The notes under the pieces: model-generated
Databases searched by the model: none
Told to the model about the DNA's origin: nothing
Seen by the model: only the letters and a program-made list of their open reading frames with translations
Made by a program: the position numbers and the translations under genes
In this document: in pieces, positions 54,071 through 63,395 of the stretch
Position numbering within the stretch: the stretch's first letter is position 1
Layout: each line of letters opens with the position of its first letter
Assembly: GCA_030418115.1 (NCBI GenBank)
Contig: JAUHQD010000006.1
Span: 1-64,000 of the forward strand
Length of the DNA: 64,000 bases
Reading direction: 5' to 3'
From: Alteromonadaceae bacterium BrNp21-10
GTDB lineage: Bacteria; Pseudomonadota; Gammaproteobacteria; Enterobacterales; Alteromonadaceae

Positions 54071-54282
54071 ATGACTATTTTTCATGCAGTGCTGGCAATG
54101 TGCAATATTGTAGTTTTGCTGGGGCGTTAGTTGACGGATTCCTAGCCATTGGTTGACTCCACTAATGCATCGCCGCCGAATATGATTATCGTGCTCACCG
54201 ATGACCAAGGTTATGGAGGTTTAGGTTTAAAACATAATTCTTTGCGGATTAAACATGTATGCCTGATCAAAGTTGCTTCTTA
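54071..54282 (+). pseudogene. Decayed sulfatase N-terminal fragment
   Basis: In one frame from an ATG at 54071 (behind GGGACG) there is a signal-peptide-like start (FHAVLAMCNIVVLLG). Two in-frame TAG codons follow (54128 and 54143), and then PPNMIIVLTDDQGYGGLGLK, the hallmark opening of sulfatases with the metal-binding DD pair. It loses similarity within about 15 residues and stops at 54280-54282. The catalytic CxPSR region is absent. It is a relic of a sulfatase gene, with most of the body deleted. Confidence 0.7.
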
Positions 54283-54390
54283 GAGGTAGTCGATAGCGAA
54301 TTTTTGCCCACAGAATATATACAATCTTGCTTTCTTGTTATCATCTACAAAATATATGCGCCCTCCGTTATGTAAGATGCAAGGATAAAT

Positions 54391-54771
54391 ATGAGTCAGT
54401 CTGTTTATGAAGCCCAGAGTTTCTGTAAAGAAGCCATCAGTAATGGCAAGGTTTGGGGAATTAAAGATGCCACTGGGATCCCTGTGCCAGAAGGCGATGG
54501 TGGCATTAAAACGATGCCGTTTTGGTCCAGTGAAGCCAATGCTCAAGCATTTGTTAGCCAAGCAAAAAATTATGTCGGTTTTGAAATATTTGAAGTGGCG
54601 TTGACCATTTTTGTCGATAAATGGCTCACTGGCCTTGCGACAGATGAAGTATTGGTTGGCCTAAATTGGAGCGGTGAACATGCGCTAGGGGCTGACATTG
54701 AACCAGAAAATCTCAAAGAAGCTATTGAATATCAGCAGAGCGAAGAGAATAGTCTAGAAGACGACGTATAG
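54391..54771 (+). CDS. DUF2750 protein
   Basis: Small soluble protein (126 residues) without signal peptide, read as DUF2750. It has an early EAQSFCKEAISNGKVWGIKD, a central MPFWSSEANAQAF and a late FVDKWLTGLATDEVLVGLNW region. No function is known to me for this family. It appears monocistronic; the 259 bases to the next gene hold no obvious terminator or other gene. Confidence 0.75.
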   Translation: MSQSVYEAQSFCKEAISNGKVWGIKDATGIPVPEGDGGIKTMPFWSSEANAQAFVSQAKNYVGFEIFEVALTIFVDKWLTGLATDEVLVGLNWSGEHALGADIEPENLKEAIEYQQSEENSLEDDV

Positions 54772-55030
54772 TTACTTGCTATTGTGATAATCATTAGCGA
54801 CGACGCCACTTAAAAACAGTGAAAAATTCGTTGAGAGTTACCAAAAGTGCTTAAGGAACGTTACTGTAATCCTTCGTTGGTAATCGATATTGTATTAGGT
54901 TCGTGTTAATCAACTTGATTTTTAAACAGTTTATTTAGTTTTGCAGGGTAAATTTGTAGATTTAGTATATCCTTATTAAAGATTTTGAGTTCTGACATTT
55001 TACCCCCTTTGTATTAGTTGTAGAGGGACA

Positions 55031-55621
55031 GTGATATTTTTAAGAGATAATGATGTTCATATGTTCTATCCATATACAAACTGTAAACCCAAAATGTTGA
55101 GGTTATCACTAATGTGGAATGACGTTAGCGATGCGATAAGGCGGATATCCAGTATTCGACTTGTTTGTTTTCAACAACGGTATTGGCGTTTTCAATTCAG
55201 TGTATTGCTTAGCGTTTTGCTGCTTTGTGCAGCACCGAGCCATGCATTATCAAATAGTAAAGCCGGTTTAGTCGTGGTGGTCGGTAAGCAAAACCCTATT
55301 GATACGCTTTCTAAAAAACAGGTTATTGATATTTTTATGGGGCGTTTCACCAGCTTTCCTAATGGCGAACCGGTATATCCCGTCGATTATTCGTCAGAAG
55401 CGGGCATTAAAGCAGAATTTTATCTTAAATTAGTTAATCAATCAGAGAGAAAAATCAACGCCTATTGGTCTCGGCTATTATTTTCAGGGCGAGCTAAGCC
55501 CCCATTGCAAGCTGAATCAGAAACGGTTCTATTACAACAGTTTGCAGATAATGCCAATACTATCGGTTACCTTCCCCTTGCTGATGTCACTGAGGAGATG
55601 AAAATTGTCTTCGAATTCTAA
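55031..55621 (+). CDS. PstS-like periplasmic binding protein
   Basis: Exported protein of up to 196 residues. The region after the signal (cleavage near SHALS) resembles a minimal phosphate-binding-protein-like domain: LVVVVGKQNPIDTLSKKQV, IFMGRFTSFPNGEPVYPVD and a late TIGYLPL. Such small proteins lack partner permeases and are thought to sense ligands. The GTG at 55031 gives an unusually long N-terminus before the hydrophobic segment; internal ATGs at 55061, 55094 or 55112 may be the real start. Its 3' end overlaps the porin-like gene by 17 bases, placing it in an operon with that gene and a diguanylate cyclase. Confidence 0.75.
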   Translation: MIFLRDNDVHMFYPYTNCKPKMLRLSLMWNDVSDAIRRISSIRLVCFQQRYWRFQFSVLLSVLLLCAAPSHALSNSKAGLVVVVGKQNPIDTLSKKQVIDIFMGRFTSFPNGEPVYPVDYSSEAGIKAEFYLKLVNQSERKINAYWSRLLFSGRAKPPLQAESETVLLQQFADNANTIGYLPLADVTEEMKIVFEF

Positions 55622-56894
55622 GTGTATAAATTATCCAGTTATAAGCCGTATAAGCCTTCTGTGCTTGTGTATTTTACTTTATGTGCCTTTGGTTAATGCT
55701 GACATGGAGGTCAAGTTCAGTGGTTTTGCGAACTTGGCATTAACTTATGAAGACAGTGACCAGTTGGACTTTATGGGGTCTATTTTGAATAATCCCCGTG
55801 ATGGGCTATCGCCATGGAGCGACAGTTCATTGGGCGGACAGGTGAATCTACAAGTATCGGACAATGTCGATGCGGTAGCACAAATTGTATTCAATGACCG
55901 TTCGGATACCGACCTATCAAACTATCTGACACTGGGATTTGTGCGTTATCGGCCAAACCGAAATTGGGCGCTTAGGGCTGGCAGAATGAATAATAATATT
56001 TATATTCTGTCTGAGTATTTAGCCGCAGGTTATGCTTATTTATGGAGCCGTCCTCCCCTAGATTTCTATAGTCCGGCCTCTGCTATACGCTCGATGGATG
56101 GTGTTGAAGCCCAATACAGTCGATATATAGGCGACGGTTTTCTACAAACCAGTTTACAGTTTGGGAAAACGGAAACCAGTTTGGATGGGGTAGGTGGTAG
56201 TTTTGAGTTGAAGTTAAAAAAGATTATAGTTTGGACCGCTAATTATGAAGTTGCTAATTGGTTATTTAAAGGGTCTTATGTTACTGCCACGACTCAAACT
56301 CCTGACTCCACTGATTTTCAGGCATTAATCAATGCATTTAATGCTGTGCCGAGTTACCTTTGGCCAGCTGCAGCGCAATATGCCGATGATTTAGATCCGG
56401 AGGATGGCAACATTAAATATTTGGCATTGGGAATGCAGTATGATGATGGTGACTGGACAATGCAGGCCGAATTGGCTCAGGTAGATAGTGACTGGCTATT
56501 ATTCTTGCCCGGCCGATTTGGTTATATTAGTTTGGGTTATCATTGGGGGGAGTTTACCCCTTATGTGAAAATTGCCAGTAACAGACGTTCTGATGACGTT
56601 CCTGAAATAGTGGCACCGGCTTTTTCAGATGCAGTGCCGCAAGAAGTACAGATAGGAATTTATACCTTAGCGGGGGCCGCTAATATGGTTGTCAACGGTT
56701 CAACGAATAAACAATATTCTCTAGGATTAGGTGTTCGATGGGACTTTGCTGATTCAATGGCATTAAAAATGCAATTAGATCGGTTTTATATCAGCCCGCC
56801 TGGCGCATCATTATGGGGGCTTGAAAATACTGCCAATGCAGTGAATAAGCAGCAAGTAAATGTTTTCAGCCTCGGTCTTAGCACCATTTTTTGA
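55605..56894 (+). CDS. Porin-like outer-membrane protein
   Basis: Predicted outer-membrane beta-barrel of 429 residues: signal peptide about 1-32, then VKFSGFANLALTYED, alternating amphipathic strands, AGRMNNNIYILSEYL, and a terminal phenylalanine (LSTIF). It starts at TTG 55605, supported by a strong GAGGAG at 55592-55597 at a 7-base spacing, and overlaps the preceding gene. I cannot assign a substrate. The same three-gene set (periplasmic binding protein, porin, GGDEF protein) suggests a signalling unit in which the barrel admits the ligand. Confidence 0.75.
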   Translation: MSSNSKCINYPVISRISLLCLCILLYVPLVNADMEVKFSGFANLALTYEDSDQLDFMGSILNNPRDGLSPWSDSSLGGQVNLQVSDNVDAVAQIVFNDRSDTDLSNYLTLGFVRYRPNRNWALRAGRMNNNIYILSEYLAAGYAYLWSRPPLDFYSPASAIRSMDGVEAQYSRYIGDGFLQTSLQFGKTETSLDGVGGSFELKLKKIIVWTANYEVANWLFKGSYVTATTQTPDSTDFQALINAFNAVPSYLWPAAAQYADDLDPEDGNIKYLALGMQYDDGDWTMQAELAQVDSDWLLFLPGRFGYISLGYHWGEFTPYVKIASNRRSDDVPEIVAPAFSDAVPQEVQIGIYTLAGAANMVVNGSTNKQYSLGLGVRWDFADSMALKMQLDRFYISPPGASLWGLENTANAVNKQQVNVFSLGLSTIF

Positions 56895-56931
56895 GGTATA
56901 AGTCCATTTAGCCATTGAAGGTGTTGTTATT

Positions 56932-58530
56932 TTGGTCCGATTTAGTCAAAAACTTTACATCCGCGTTGCGTTAGCCATTACTTTGGTTGCGATGACTATA
57001 TCAGTTGTTGCCGGTGGCCTCGCTTATTGGTACGGCCTTAACCAACAGCAGCAGCTCAATACTCGGCTAATTAATCAGCTCGCAGTCAGTGTTGCCAGAA
57101 CCTCTGCGATCGCAGCCTACTTGCAAGATAGTGAACTGGCGCAGGAAATTGCAAACGGTTTGATATTGAATGATCTGGTTATTGCCGTTGAACTCAATAG
57201 TAAAGATGGTATGTCGATTATTAATGGTCATGCTGGCAGTCAAAAAGAGAGCATCAAGTTACCCCTAGTGAATCCTTTTATCGCTGATGAAGTTATCGGT
57301 GAATTAATTGTTCATCCCAATACGTTTTTTATTCAAGGCTTAGCTAGAAAGTCCGCCATGAGTGGGGCTATTGCGATGATAGTATTATCTATCTTCACCG
57401 CATTTTTCGTTTCACTTTACGTGCAAAGGCATCTTACAAGGCCTTTGCGTAATATTACGAAAAGTTTCGCACAGGTTAAGCCCGATGAGCCATTGAGTAT
57501 GCAGCCGATTAATATCGGCTATCGCCGTGCAGATGAAATCGGTATTTTGATTGCGGGGATTAATGCACTGATGCAAGCATTGAAGCTTACATTCCAATCT
57601 GAACTAGCTTTGCGTGAGCGCACCGAAAAACTGGAAAAGAAGTTTCGTCTAATTTTTGAAAATGCGACGACAGGCATTGGCTTAATCGGCTCAAATAACA
57701 ATATTTTGGCAGCTAATCCTGCATTTAAAACACTTTTTGGTGAGATAGAAACCGAGGCGGAATTTACCGCATTTTTTATCGAACAAGAGAAAGTATTATT
57801 TACCCTGATGCAGTTGAGAACATCAGATACCTTCAATCAAATATCAATGGACTTAGAGTATCGACAAGGTAGCAATAAAGGTTGGTTGCATTGTATTTTT
57901 GCCAAAGTCAGTGATTCACGTTCACTAACCAGAATTGGTGACGATACGTTGTTAGAGGTTATTGTATATGACATTACTGACCGAACAGAGCGAGAGCAGT
58001 TGACGCGCTTTGAAGCCGATCACGATGTGTTAACTAAGTTACAAAATAGACGCAGTGGTGAAAGAAAACTCGAAGAATTATTAGAATCGGCGCTGAAATG
58101 GGAACAGGTGTTTGTGCTAATGATGATCGATTTGGATAAATTTAAACCGGTTAATGATACCCATGGTCACGACGTTGGCGATATTGTATTAGTTGAAACA
58201 ACCCGCCGTGTTCGTCAGCATTTTGTTAATTTAGATGCTGCTTGTATTCGTTGGGGGGGGGATGAGTTTGTTATTGGATTTTGTCGCCCATTTTGGTCAA
58301 CGGCAGATATTAGTAAATTGTCACAACAGCTTATTGAGTCGTTGCGCGAGCCTATTGCGGTAGAGCCGGATATTATTTGCCAAATCTCAGCAAGTATTGG
58401 CATTGTTATTGCGCCTGAACATGGTACAACTCTCAAGCAGTTACTCCACCTGTCTGACCAAACCATGTATGAGGTAAAACAAAATGGTCGTGATCAATTC
58501 TTAATCGCTAGTTTGCCAGACTCAGATTAA
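56932..58530 (+). CDS. Membrane diguanylate cyclase (HAMP-PAS-GGDEF)
   Basis: Signal-transduction enzyme making cyclic di-GMP. There are two transmembrane helices (about 12-34 and 143-164) around a short periplasmic sensor, a HAMP-like linker (about 165-215), a short coiled coil, a PAS domain (about 236-350) and a GGDEF domain (about 365-525). The active site WGGDEF at 441-446 is intact. The inhibitory I-site slot before it reads VNLD instead of RxxD, so product feedback is probably absent. The start is TTG 56932 with a weak upstream site. The codons for the active site include a run of nine G residues (58253-58261). It is third in the operon with the PstS-like and porin-like genes. Confidence 0.9.
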   Translation: MVRFSQKLYIRVALAITLVAMTISVVAGGLAYWYGLNQQQQLNTRLINQLAVSVARTSAIAAYLQDSELAQEIANGLILNDLVIAVELNSKDGMSIINGHAGSQKESIKLPLVNPFIADEVIGELIVHPNTFFIQGLARKSAMSGAIAMIVLSIFTAFFVSLYVQRHLTRPLRNITKSFAQVKPDEPLSMQPINIGYRRADEIGILIAGINALMQALKLTFQSELALRERTEKLEKKFRLIFENATTGIGLIGSNNNILAANPAFKTLFGEIETEAEFTAFFIEQEKVLFTLMQLRTSDTFNQISMDLEYRQGSNKGWLHCIFAKVSDSRSLTRIGDDTLLEVIVYDITDRTEREQLTRFEADHDVLTKLQNRRSGERKLEELLESALKWEQVFVLMMIDLDKFKPVNDTHGHDVGDIVLVETTRRVRQHFVNLDAACIRWGGDEFVIGFCRPFWSTADISKLSQQLIESLREPIAVEPDIICQISASIGIVIAPEHGTTLKQLLHLSDQTMYEVKQNGRDQFLIASLPDSD

Positions 58531-58690
58531 CTAAGAGTAACAACCTCTAGTTTCCTGGCTCTGTTATGGTGGTCAACCGCTGTAATAAATGATCATATTG
58601 CTTATGACGACAGGGGAGGATAAGCCAACAAAATCGTGTATAATCCGCGCCCAATTAATCTTTGTATCGTAATTTTGAGTTAAGTACCCC

Positions 58691-60268
58691 ATGTCATATC
58701 AGCAGGAAATCGACAAGCGCCGCACTTTTGCGATAATTTCGCACCCGGATGCCGGTAAAACCACCATTACCGAAAAGGTATTGTTGTTCGGCAACGCCTT
58801 ACAAAGAGCGGGTACCGTCAAGGGTAAAAAGTCTGGGCAGCATGCAAAGTCTGACTGGATGGAGATGGAAAAAGAACGGGGCATCTCAGTCACCACCTCG
58901 GTGATGCAGTTCCCTTATAAAGATCATTTGATCAACTTACTCGATACCCCAGGACACGAAGATTTCTCGGAAGATACTTACCGTACTTTAACTGCCGTCG
59001 ACTCCTGTTTGATGGTAATCGATGCGGCTAAAGGGGTCGAAGCTCGTACCATTAAATTAATGGACGTAACGCGCCTGCGTGATACACCCATCATCACCTT
59101 CATGAACAAACTCGACCGCGATACTCGTGATCCTATTGATTTGATGGATGAAGTTGAAGACGTACTCAAAATAAAGTGCGCGCCCATTACTTGGCCTATC
59201 GGCATGGGTAAAGAATTCAAAGGTATTTACCACTTATTACGTGATGAAACCGTTTTATATAAAACGGGTCAAGGTCATACCATTCAAGCTGTTCGCAGTA
59301 TTAAAGGCTTAGACAATCCGGAGTTAGATGCGGCTATTGGTAGTTACGCCGAAGAATTGCGTGAAACTCTAGAGCTAGTGCAGGGTGCTTCTCACGAATT
59401 TGATTTAAAAGAATTTTTAGCCGGTGAATTAACGCCAGTGTTTTTTGGTACCGCCATGGGTAACTTTGGTGTGGACCATATGCTCGATGGTTTGATCGAA
59501 TGGGCGCCTAAGCCTCAAGGCCGTGAAACTAGCGAACGCCCAGTGGTGGCCGATGAGCAAAAATTCAGTGGCTTTGTGTTTAAGATCCAAGCCAACATGG
59601 ACCCTAAACATCGTGACCGTATTGCTTTTTGCCGCGTGGTATCCGGTAAATACGAAAAAGGCATGAAGATGCATCAACCGCGCATTGGTAAAGATGTGCG
59701 TATCTCCGATGCATTGACCTTTTTAGCTGGGGACCGTGAGGTACTAGATGTCGCCTATGCCGGTGATATCATTGGTTTGCATAACCACGGCTCGATTCAA
59801 ATTGGTGATACCTTTACTGCCGGTGAAAAATTCCGCTTTAGTGGTATTCCTAACTTTGCACCAGAATTGTTCAAACGTATTCGTTTAAGAGATCCGCTCA
59901 AGCAAAAACAACTGCAAAAAGGTTTGATCCAACTTTCGGAAGAAGGTGCAGTGCAGGTATTTCGTCCGCTGATCAGTAATGAGCTCATCGTTGGCGCGGT
60001 TGGAGTGTTGCAGTTTGATGTGGTGGTCGCGCGCTTAAAATCTGAATATAACGTGGATGCGATTTATGAACATATTAACGTCGCTACAGCACGTTGGGTG
60101 GATAGCGAAGATCCGCGTAAACTGGATGAATTCCGCCGCAAAGCCGAGGCTAACTTGGCCTTGGATGGTGGTGATAACCTGACTTATATTGCGCCAACCC
60201 GGGTGAATTTGTCATTATCCCAAGAACGTTATCCGGATATTGTGTTCCGCACTACTCGCGAACATTAA
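58691..60268 (+). CDS. prfC: Peptide chain release factor 3
   Basis: Translational GTPase RF3 (525 residues) that recycles RF1 and RF2 from the ribosome. GTPase motifs are present: SHPDAGKTT (P-loop), [27 protein letters not shown] and NKLDRDTRD. The C-terminal part has the domain III features of the family, including [12 protein letters not shown]. The length and starting [18 protein letters not shown] are standard. It is monocistronic, with argS following after 96 bases that contain two small palindromes. Confidence 0.97.
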   Translation: MSYQQEIDKRRTFAIISHPDAGKTTITEKVLLFGNALQRAGTVKGKKSGQHAKSDWMEMEKERGISVTTSVMQFPYKDHLINLLDTPGHEDFSEDTYRTLTAVDSCLMVIDAAKGVEARTIKLMDVTRLRDTPIITFMNKLDRDTRDPIDLMDEVEDVLKIKCAPITWPIGMGKEFKGIYHLLRDETVLYKTGQGHTIQAVRSIKGLDNPELDAAIGSYAEELRETLELVQGASHEFDLKEFLAGELTPVFFGTAMGNFGVDHMLDGLIEWAPKPQGRETSERPVVADEQKFSGFVFKIQANMDPKHRDRIAFCRVVSGKYEKGMKMHQPRIGKDVRISDALTFLAGDREVLDVAYAGDIIGLHNHGSIQIGDTFTAGEKFRFSGIPNFAPELFKRIRLRDPLKQKQLQKGLIQLSEEGAVQVFRPLISNELIVGAVGVLQFDVVVARLKSEYNVDAIYEHINVATARWVDSEDPRKLDEFRRKAEANLALDGGDNLTYIAPTRVNLSLSQERYPDIVFRTTREH

Positions 60269-60298
60269 TTTACAGATTTAATAGTACTTTTCGTCGCT

Positions 60299-60344
60299 CG
60301 GGCTTTAACCCGAAACGTGATCAGCAGTCGGGCTAAAGTCTGAC
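60299..60344. repeat. Pair of GGGCT(T/A)AA-type palindromes
   Basis: CGGGCTTTAACCCG (60299-60312) and GTCGGGCTAAAGTCTGAC (60327-60344) are two related palindromes between prfC and argS. They look like a dispersed intergenic repeat. No T run follows, so they are unlikely to be efficient terminators. Confidence 0.5.
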
Positions 60345-60364
60345 CTACAACTACAGAATAGATA

Positions 60365-62101
60365 ATGAATATATACCAACTGTTACAGCAAAAATTTAAG
60401 CAAGCCCTAGTGGCTATTGGCGCACCCGATGACGCGGCAGCGCCGTTAAGTCGCAGTACTCGCCCAGAGTTTGGTGAGTATCAATTTAATGGCGCTATGG
60501 CATTAGCCAAAAGCTTGCGCCAAAAGCCGCGGGATATTGCTGAAAAAATTGTTGCTGCAGTTGAGCTAGACGGTATCGCCGATAAGTTAGAAATCGCCGG
60601 CCCAGGCTTTATTAATGTGCACCTAGCGCCGCAGTGGTTGGCAACTCAGTTAGCAGAGGCTAGTCAATCCCCACGCCTTGGTGTAGAGCAAGATGAACAA
60701 CAAACCGTAGTCGTGGATTACTCCTCGCCGAATTTAGCCAAAGAAATGCATGTGGGCCATTTGCGCACCACCATCATCGGTGACGCCGTGGTTAAAGCTT
60801 TGGAGTTTATGGGCCACAAGGTTATTCGTCAGAATCATATGGGCGATTGGGGTACCCAATTTGGTATGTTAATTACCCATTTGAATGACAAATTGACCCA
60901 AAGCGGTGTCGCCGAATCCGCATTGTCTGATTTGGAAGATTTTTACCGCGAAGCTAAAGTGCGTTTTGATAACGAAGAAGGCTTCGCCGATCGAGCTAGA
61001 GATAACGTGGTTAGATTGCAAAGCGGTGATCCGCAGTGCATATCACTGTGGAAAACCTTTGTGGATGTCTCTATCGCTCACAGTGAAGAAGTCTATGAAA
61101 AACTTAATGTCAGCCTGACTCGTAAAGATATTAAAGGTGAGAGTGCTTATAACGCCGATTTAGCCAATGTGATTAGCGAACTACGTGCGCAAAACATTGC
61201 CGTAGAAAGCCAAGGCGCGCAGGCGGTGTTTATTCAAGAACTGGCGGATAAAGAAGGTAATCCGGCGGTATATATCGTGCAAAAATCCGGTGGCGGTTAT
61301 TTATATGCCACCACCGATTTAGCCGCCATGCGTTACCGTTCATTTACTTTAAACGCTGACCGTAACTTGATTTTAACCGATGCCCGTCAAGCACTGCATT
61401 TTAAACAAACCGAAATTGTTGGCCGTAAAGCCGGTTTTATCAAGCCCGAACAAACCTATGAGCATTGCCCTTTTGGCATGATGTTAGGTAACGATGGTAA
61501 ACCTTTTAAAACCCGTACCGGCGGCACCGTTAAGTTAGTGGAATTATTGGACGAAGCCGTTGAGCGTTCTGCCGCATTAATTGCTAAACGTGAGTCTGAC
61601 TTATCTGTAGAACTGCGCAGTGAAATTGCTCGTAAAGTGGGTATTGGTGCGGTGAAATACGCCGACCTCAGTAAAAACCGCACCACCGATTACATGTTCA
61701 ATTGGGACAGCATGCTTAGTTTTGAAGGTAATACTGCACCGTATTTGCAATATGCTTATACAAGGGTGCAGAGTATTTTCCGTAAGGCAGGCGTAGATAG
61801 AGACTCATTGCAGGCGGATATTAACATCGGTACCGAGCAAGAGAAGTTATTAGCAGTGAAGTTATTGCAATATGTTGAGGCCATTAAACAAGTTACCGTT
61901 GAAGCTACCCCCCATGTACTTTGTGCGTACATTTATGAATTGGCCAGCTTGTTTATGAGTTTCTACGAAGCGTGCCCCATTCTTAAAGACGGCGTTGAAG
62001 AAAGCACTAAGAACAGTCGCCTGATGTTAGCCGCGATGACAGCACGTACCCTACAATCCGGTTTGGACTTGTTGGGTATAGAGACAATGGAAAATATGTA
62101 G
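60365..62101 (+). CDS. argS: Arginyl-tRNA synthetase
   Basis: Class I aminoacyl-tRNA synthetase (578 residues) charging tRNA-Arg. It has an N-terminal Add-1 domain ([19 protein letters not shown]), the HIGH-type motif in [17 protein letters not shown], the region [17 protein letters not shown] replacing KMSKS as usual for ArgRS, and a C-terminal anticodon-binding domain ending [10 protein letters not shown]. All parts are of normal length. It is followed by a hairpin (GTCTGC/GCAGAC near 62131) and a clear terminator at 62165. Confidence 0.97.
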   Translation: MNIYQLLQQKFKQALVAIGAPDDAAAPLSRSTRPEFGEYQFNGAMALAKSLRQKPRDIAEKIVAAVELDGIADKLEIAGPGFINVHLAPQWLATQLAEASQSPRLGVEQDEQQTVVVDYSSPNLAKEMHVGHLRTTIIGDAVVKALEFMGHKVIRQNHMGDWGTQFGMLITHLNDKLTQSGVAESALSDLEDFYREAKVRFDNEEGFADRARDNVVRLQSGDPQCISLWKTFVDVSIAHSEEVYEKLNVSLTRKDIKGESAYNADLANVISELRAQNIAVESQGAQAVFIQELADKEGNPAVYIVQKSGGGYLYATTDLAAMRYRSFTLNADRNLILTDARQALHFKQTEIVGRKAGFIKPEQTYEHCPFGMMLGNDGKPFKTRTGGTVKLVELLDEAVERSAALIAKRESDLSVELRSEIARKVGIGAVKYADLSKNRTTDYMFNWDSMLSFEGNTAPYLQYAYTRVQSIFRKAGVDRDSLQADINIGTEQEKLLAVKLLQYVEAIKQVTVEATPHVLCAYIYELASLFMSFYEACPILKDGVEESTKNSRLMLAAMTARTLQSGLDLLGIETMENM

Positions 62102-62164
62102 CTTAGCCTGAGTTAAATTAAGCTTGAAGTCTGCTGCTTTTATTTGGCAGACTAGCGAACAAAG

Positions 62165-62199
62165 AAAAACCGATTGCTGAAAAGTAAATCGGTTTTTTT
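62165..62199 (+). terminator. Rho-independent terminator of argS
   Basis: Stem AAAAACCGATT/AATCGGTTTTT with an 11-base loop, ending in seven T residues, downstream of argS and before the convergent regulator gene. Confidence 0.85.
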
Positions 62200-62257
62200 A
62201 TGGCTAATTTTTGCTTGGTCGATAATGTCAGGTGCTGATGTCGCGATAAGCTAGTGC

Positions 62258-63025
62258 TCAGTTATGTTCAACATTTACTTGCCGTTCTTGTCGCTCTTGG
62301 CGCATTTGTTCACGCATTTGTGACGGGTGAATGCCAAACACGGTTTTAAATTGTTTAGTGAAATAACTATGGTCGCTAAAACCGCTGGCGTAAGCGATTT
62401 CTGATATGGGTAAGGTGCTTTCCACTACTCTAAGACGCGCATTTTCTATGCGTACTTCATTAATAAACTGTGTTGGCGTTTTGCCTAAATATTTTTTAAA
62501 GCGGCGCTCTAAGGCACTGACGGAAAGATGACATAACTCAGCTAATTCGTTACTGGTGATCGCTCGGCTATAATTTTCTCGGATAAAATCAATAGGGCCT
62601 TTGAGGGCATCAATGGACGACAGCGCATGGGAGGATTTTTGAAAGTGGCGGGTTATACCATAAGTACCAATTATCTGATTTTGACTATCTTTAAGTGGCC
62701 GTTTAGAAGTCGAAAACCAAGCAAATTCACCATTGTGGGCAATATTCATTTCCAAGCGGTCAGTAACCAAATGACCGTGTAATAGGCTTTCGTCATCGTG
62801 CATATATTGTTTGGCTAAATGGGGTGGGAAAAATTCCAGATCGGTTTTTCCCTGAACTTGCTTAATGGATTTAAATCCCACATGTTCAATGTAGACATTA
62901 TTAGCGTAAACGATCCGGCCTTGAGTATCCTTCATCCAGAATAATACATCGGGCATTAACTCGAAAACTTCAATAAGTTGCTGTATTTCAAGTGATTGAA
63001 ATTGTTGGTTCCAAAATAACGACAT
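62258..63025 (-). CDS. PAS-domain AraC-family regulator
   Basis: Transcription factor of 255 residues. An N-terminal PAS domain (about 15-130; LMPDVLFWMKDTQGRIVYAN and GTYGITRHF) is followed by an AraC-type DNA-binding domain with two helix-turn-helix motifs (SNELAELCHLSVSALERRFK and ISEIAYASGFSDHSYFTKQF). It is divergent from the ThuA-like gene at 63396 and so a candidate regulator of it. The PAS ligand is unknown. The tail is unusually rich in R, Q and E. Confidence 0.9.
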   Translation of the reverse strand: MSLFWNQQFQSLEIQQLIEVFELMPDVLFWMKDTQGRIVYANNVYIEHVGFKSIKQVQGKTDLEFFPPHLAKQYMHDDESLLHGHLVTDRLEMNIAHNGEFAWFSTSKRPLKDSQNQIIGTYGITRHFQKSSHALSSIDALKGPIDFIRENYSRAITSNELAELCHLSVSALERRFKKYLGKTPTQFINEVRIENARLRVVESTLPISEIAYASGFSDHSYFTKQFKTVFGIHPSQMREQMRQERQERQVNVEHN

Positions 63026-63395
63026 AATGCTGGAAATTCACCCGTTTTTAATGTGCCTAAATATTCATAATTATGAGTAAAAATCATAGTCATTTTTTTA
63101 TTAATGGCTTGTTTTTTTATCGTAAGTAAAATGTAAAATCATGACTATAATTAATGATAAGCACCTTAAAATCAACTAGGTTAACCTCGATTTAGTTATC
63201 AATAATAGTTTCACCATTGTGGCATTTAATCGGCGAAAGAAGTGAAGTAAATAACTGATGCGCTGAAAAAGTCATAACGTTGACCGATTATTTTATATAT
63301 AAAACCCTGCTTCAACTTATACACTAGTGTCCGTTGTTAACAAGATGTAGATTAAGCTTGGCCGCGCTAATTAATTATAAAAAACGGACAACCCT
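63026..63395. other. Divergent control region before the ThuA-like gene
   Basis: No gene in 370 A/T-rich bases. It contains an inverted pair GTCCGTTGTT (near 63329) and AACGGACAACC (near 63383), which could be operator arms or a leader hairpin just upstream of the GTG start. Confidence 0.4.

Noticed and set aside
54280-54561. 93-codon minus-strand frame opposite the DUF2750 gene
   Set aside because: Overlaps a better-supported gene on the plus strand and lacks recognisable sequence.
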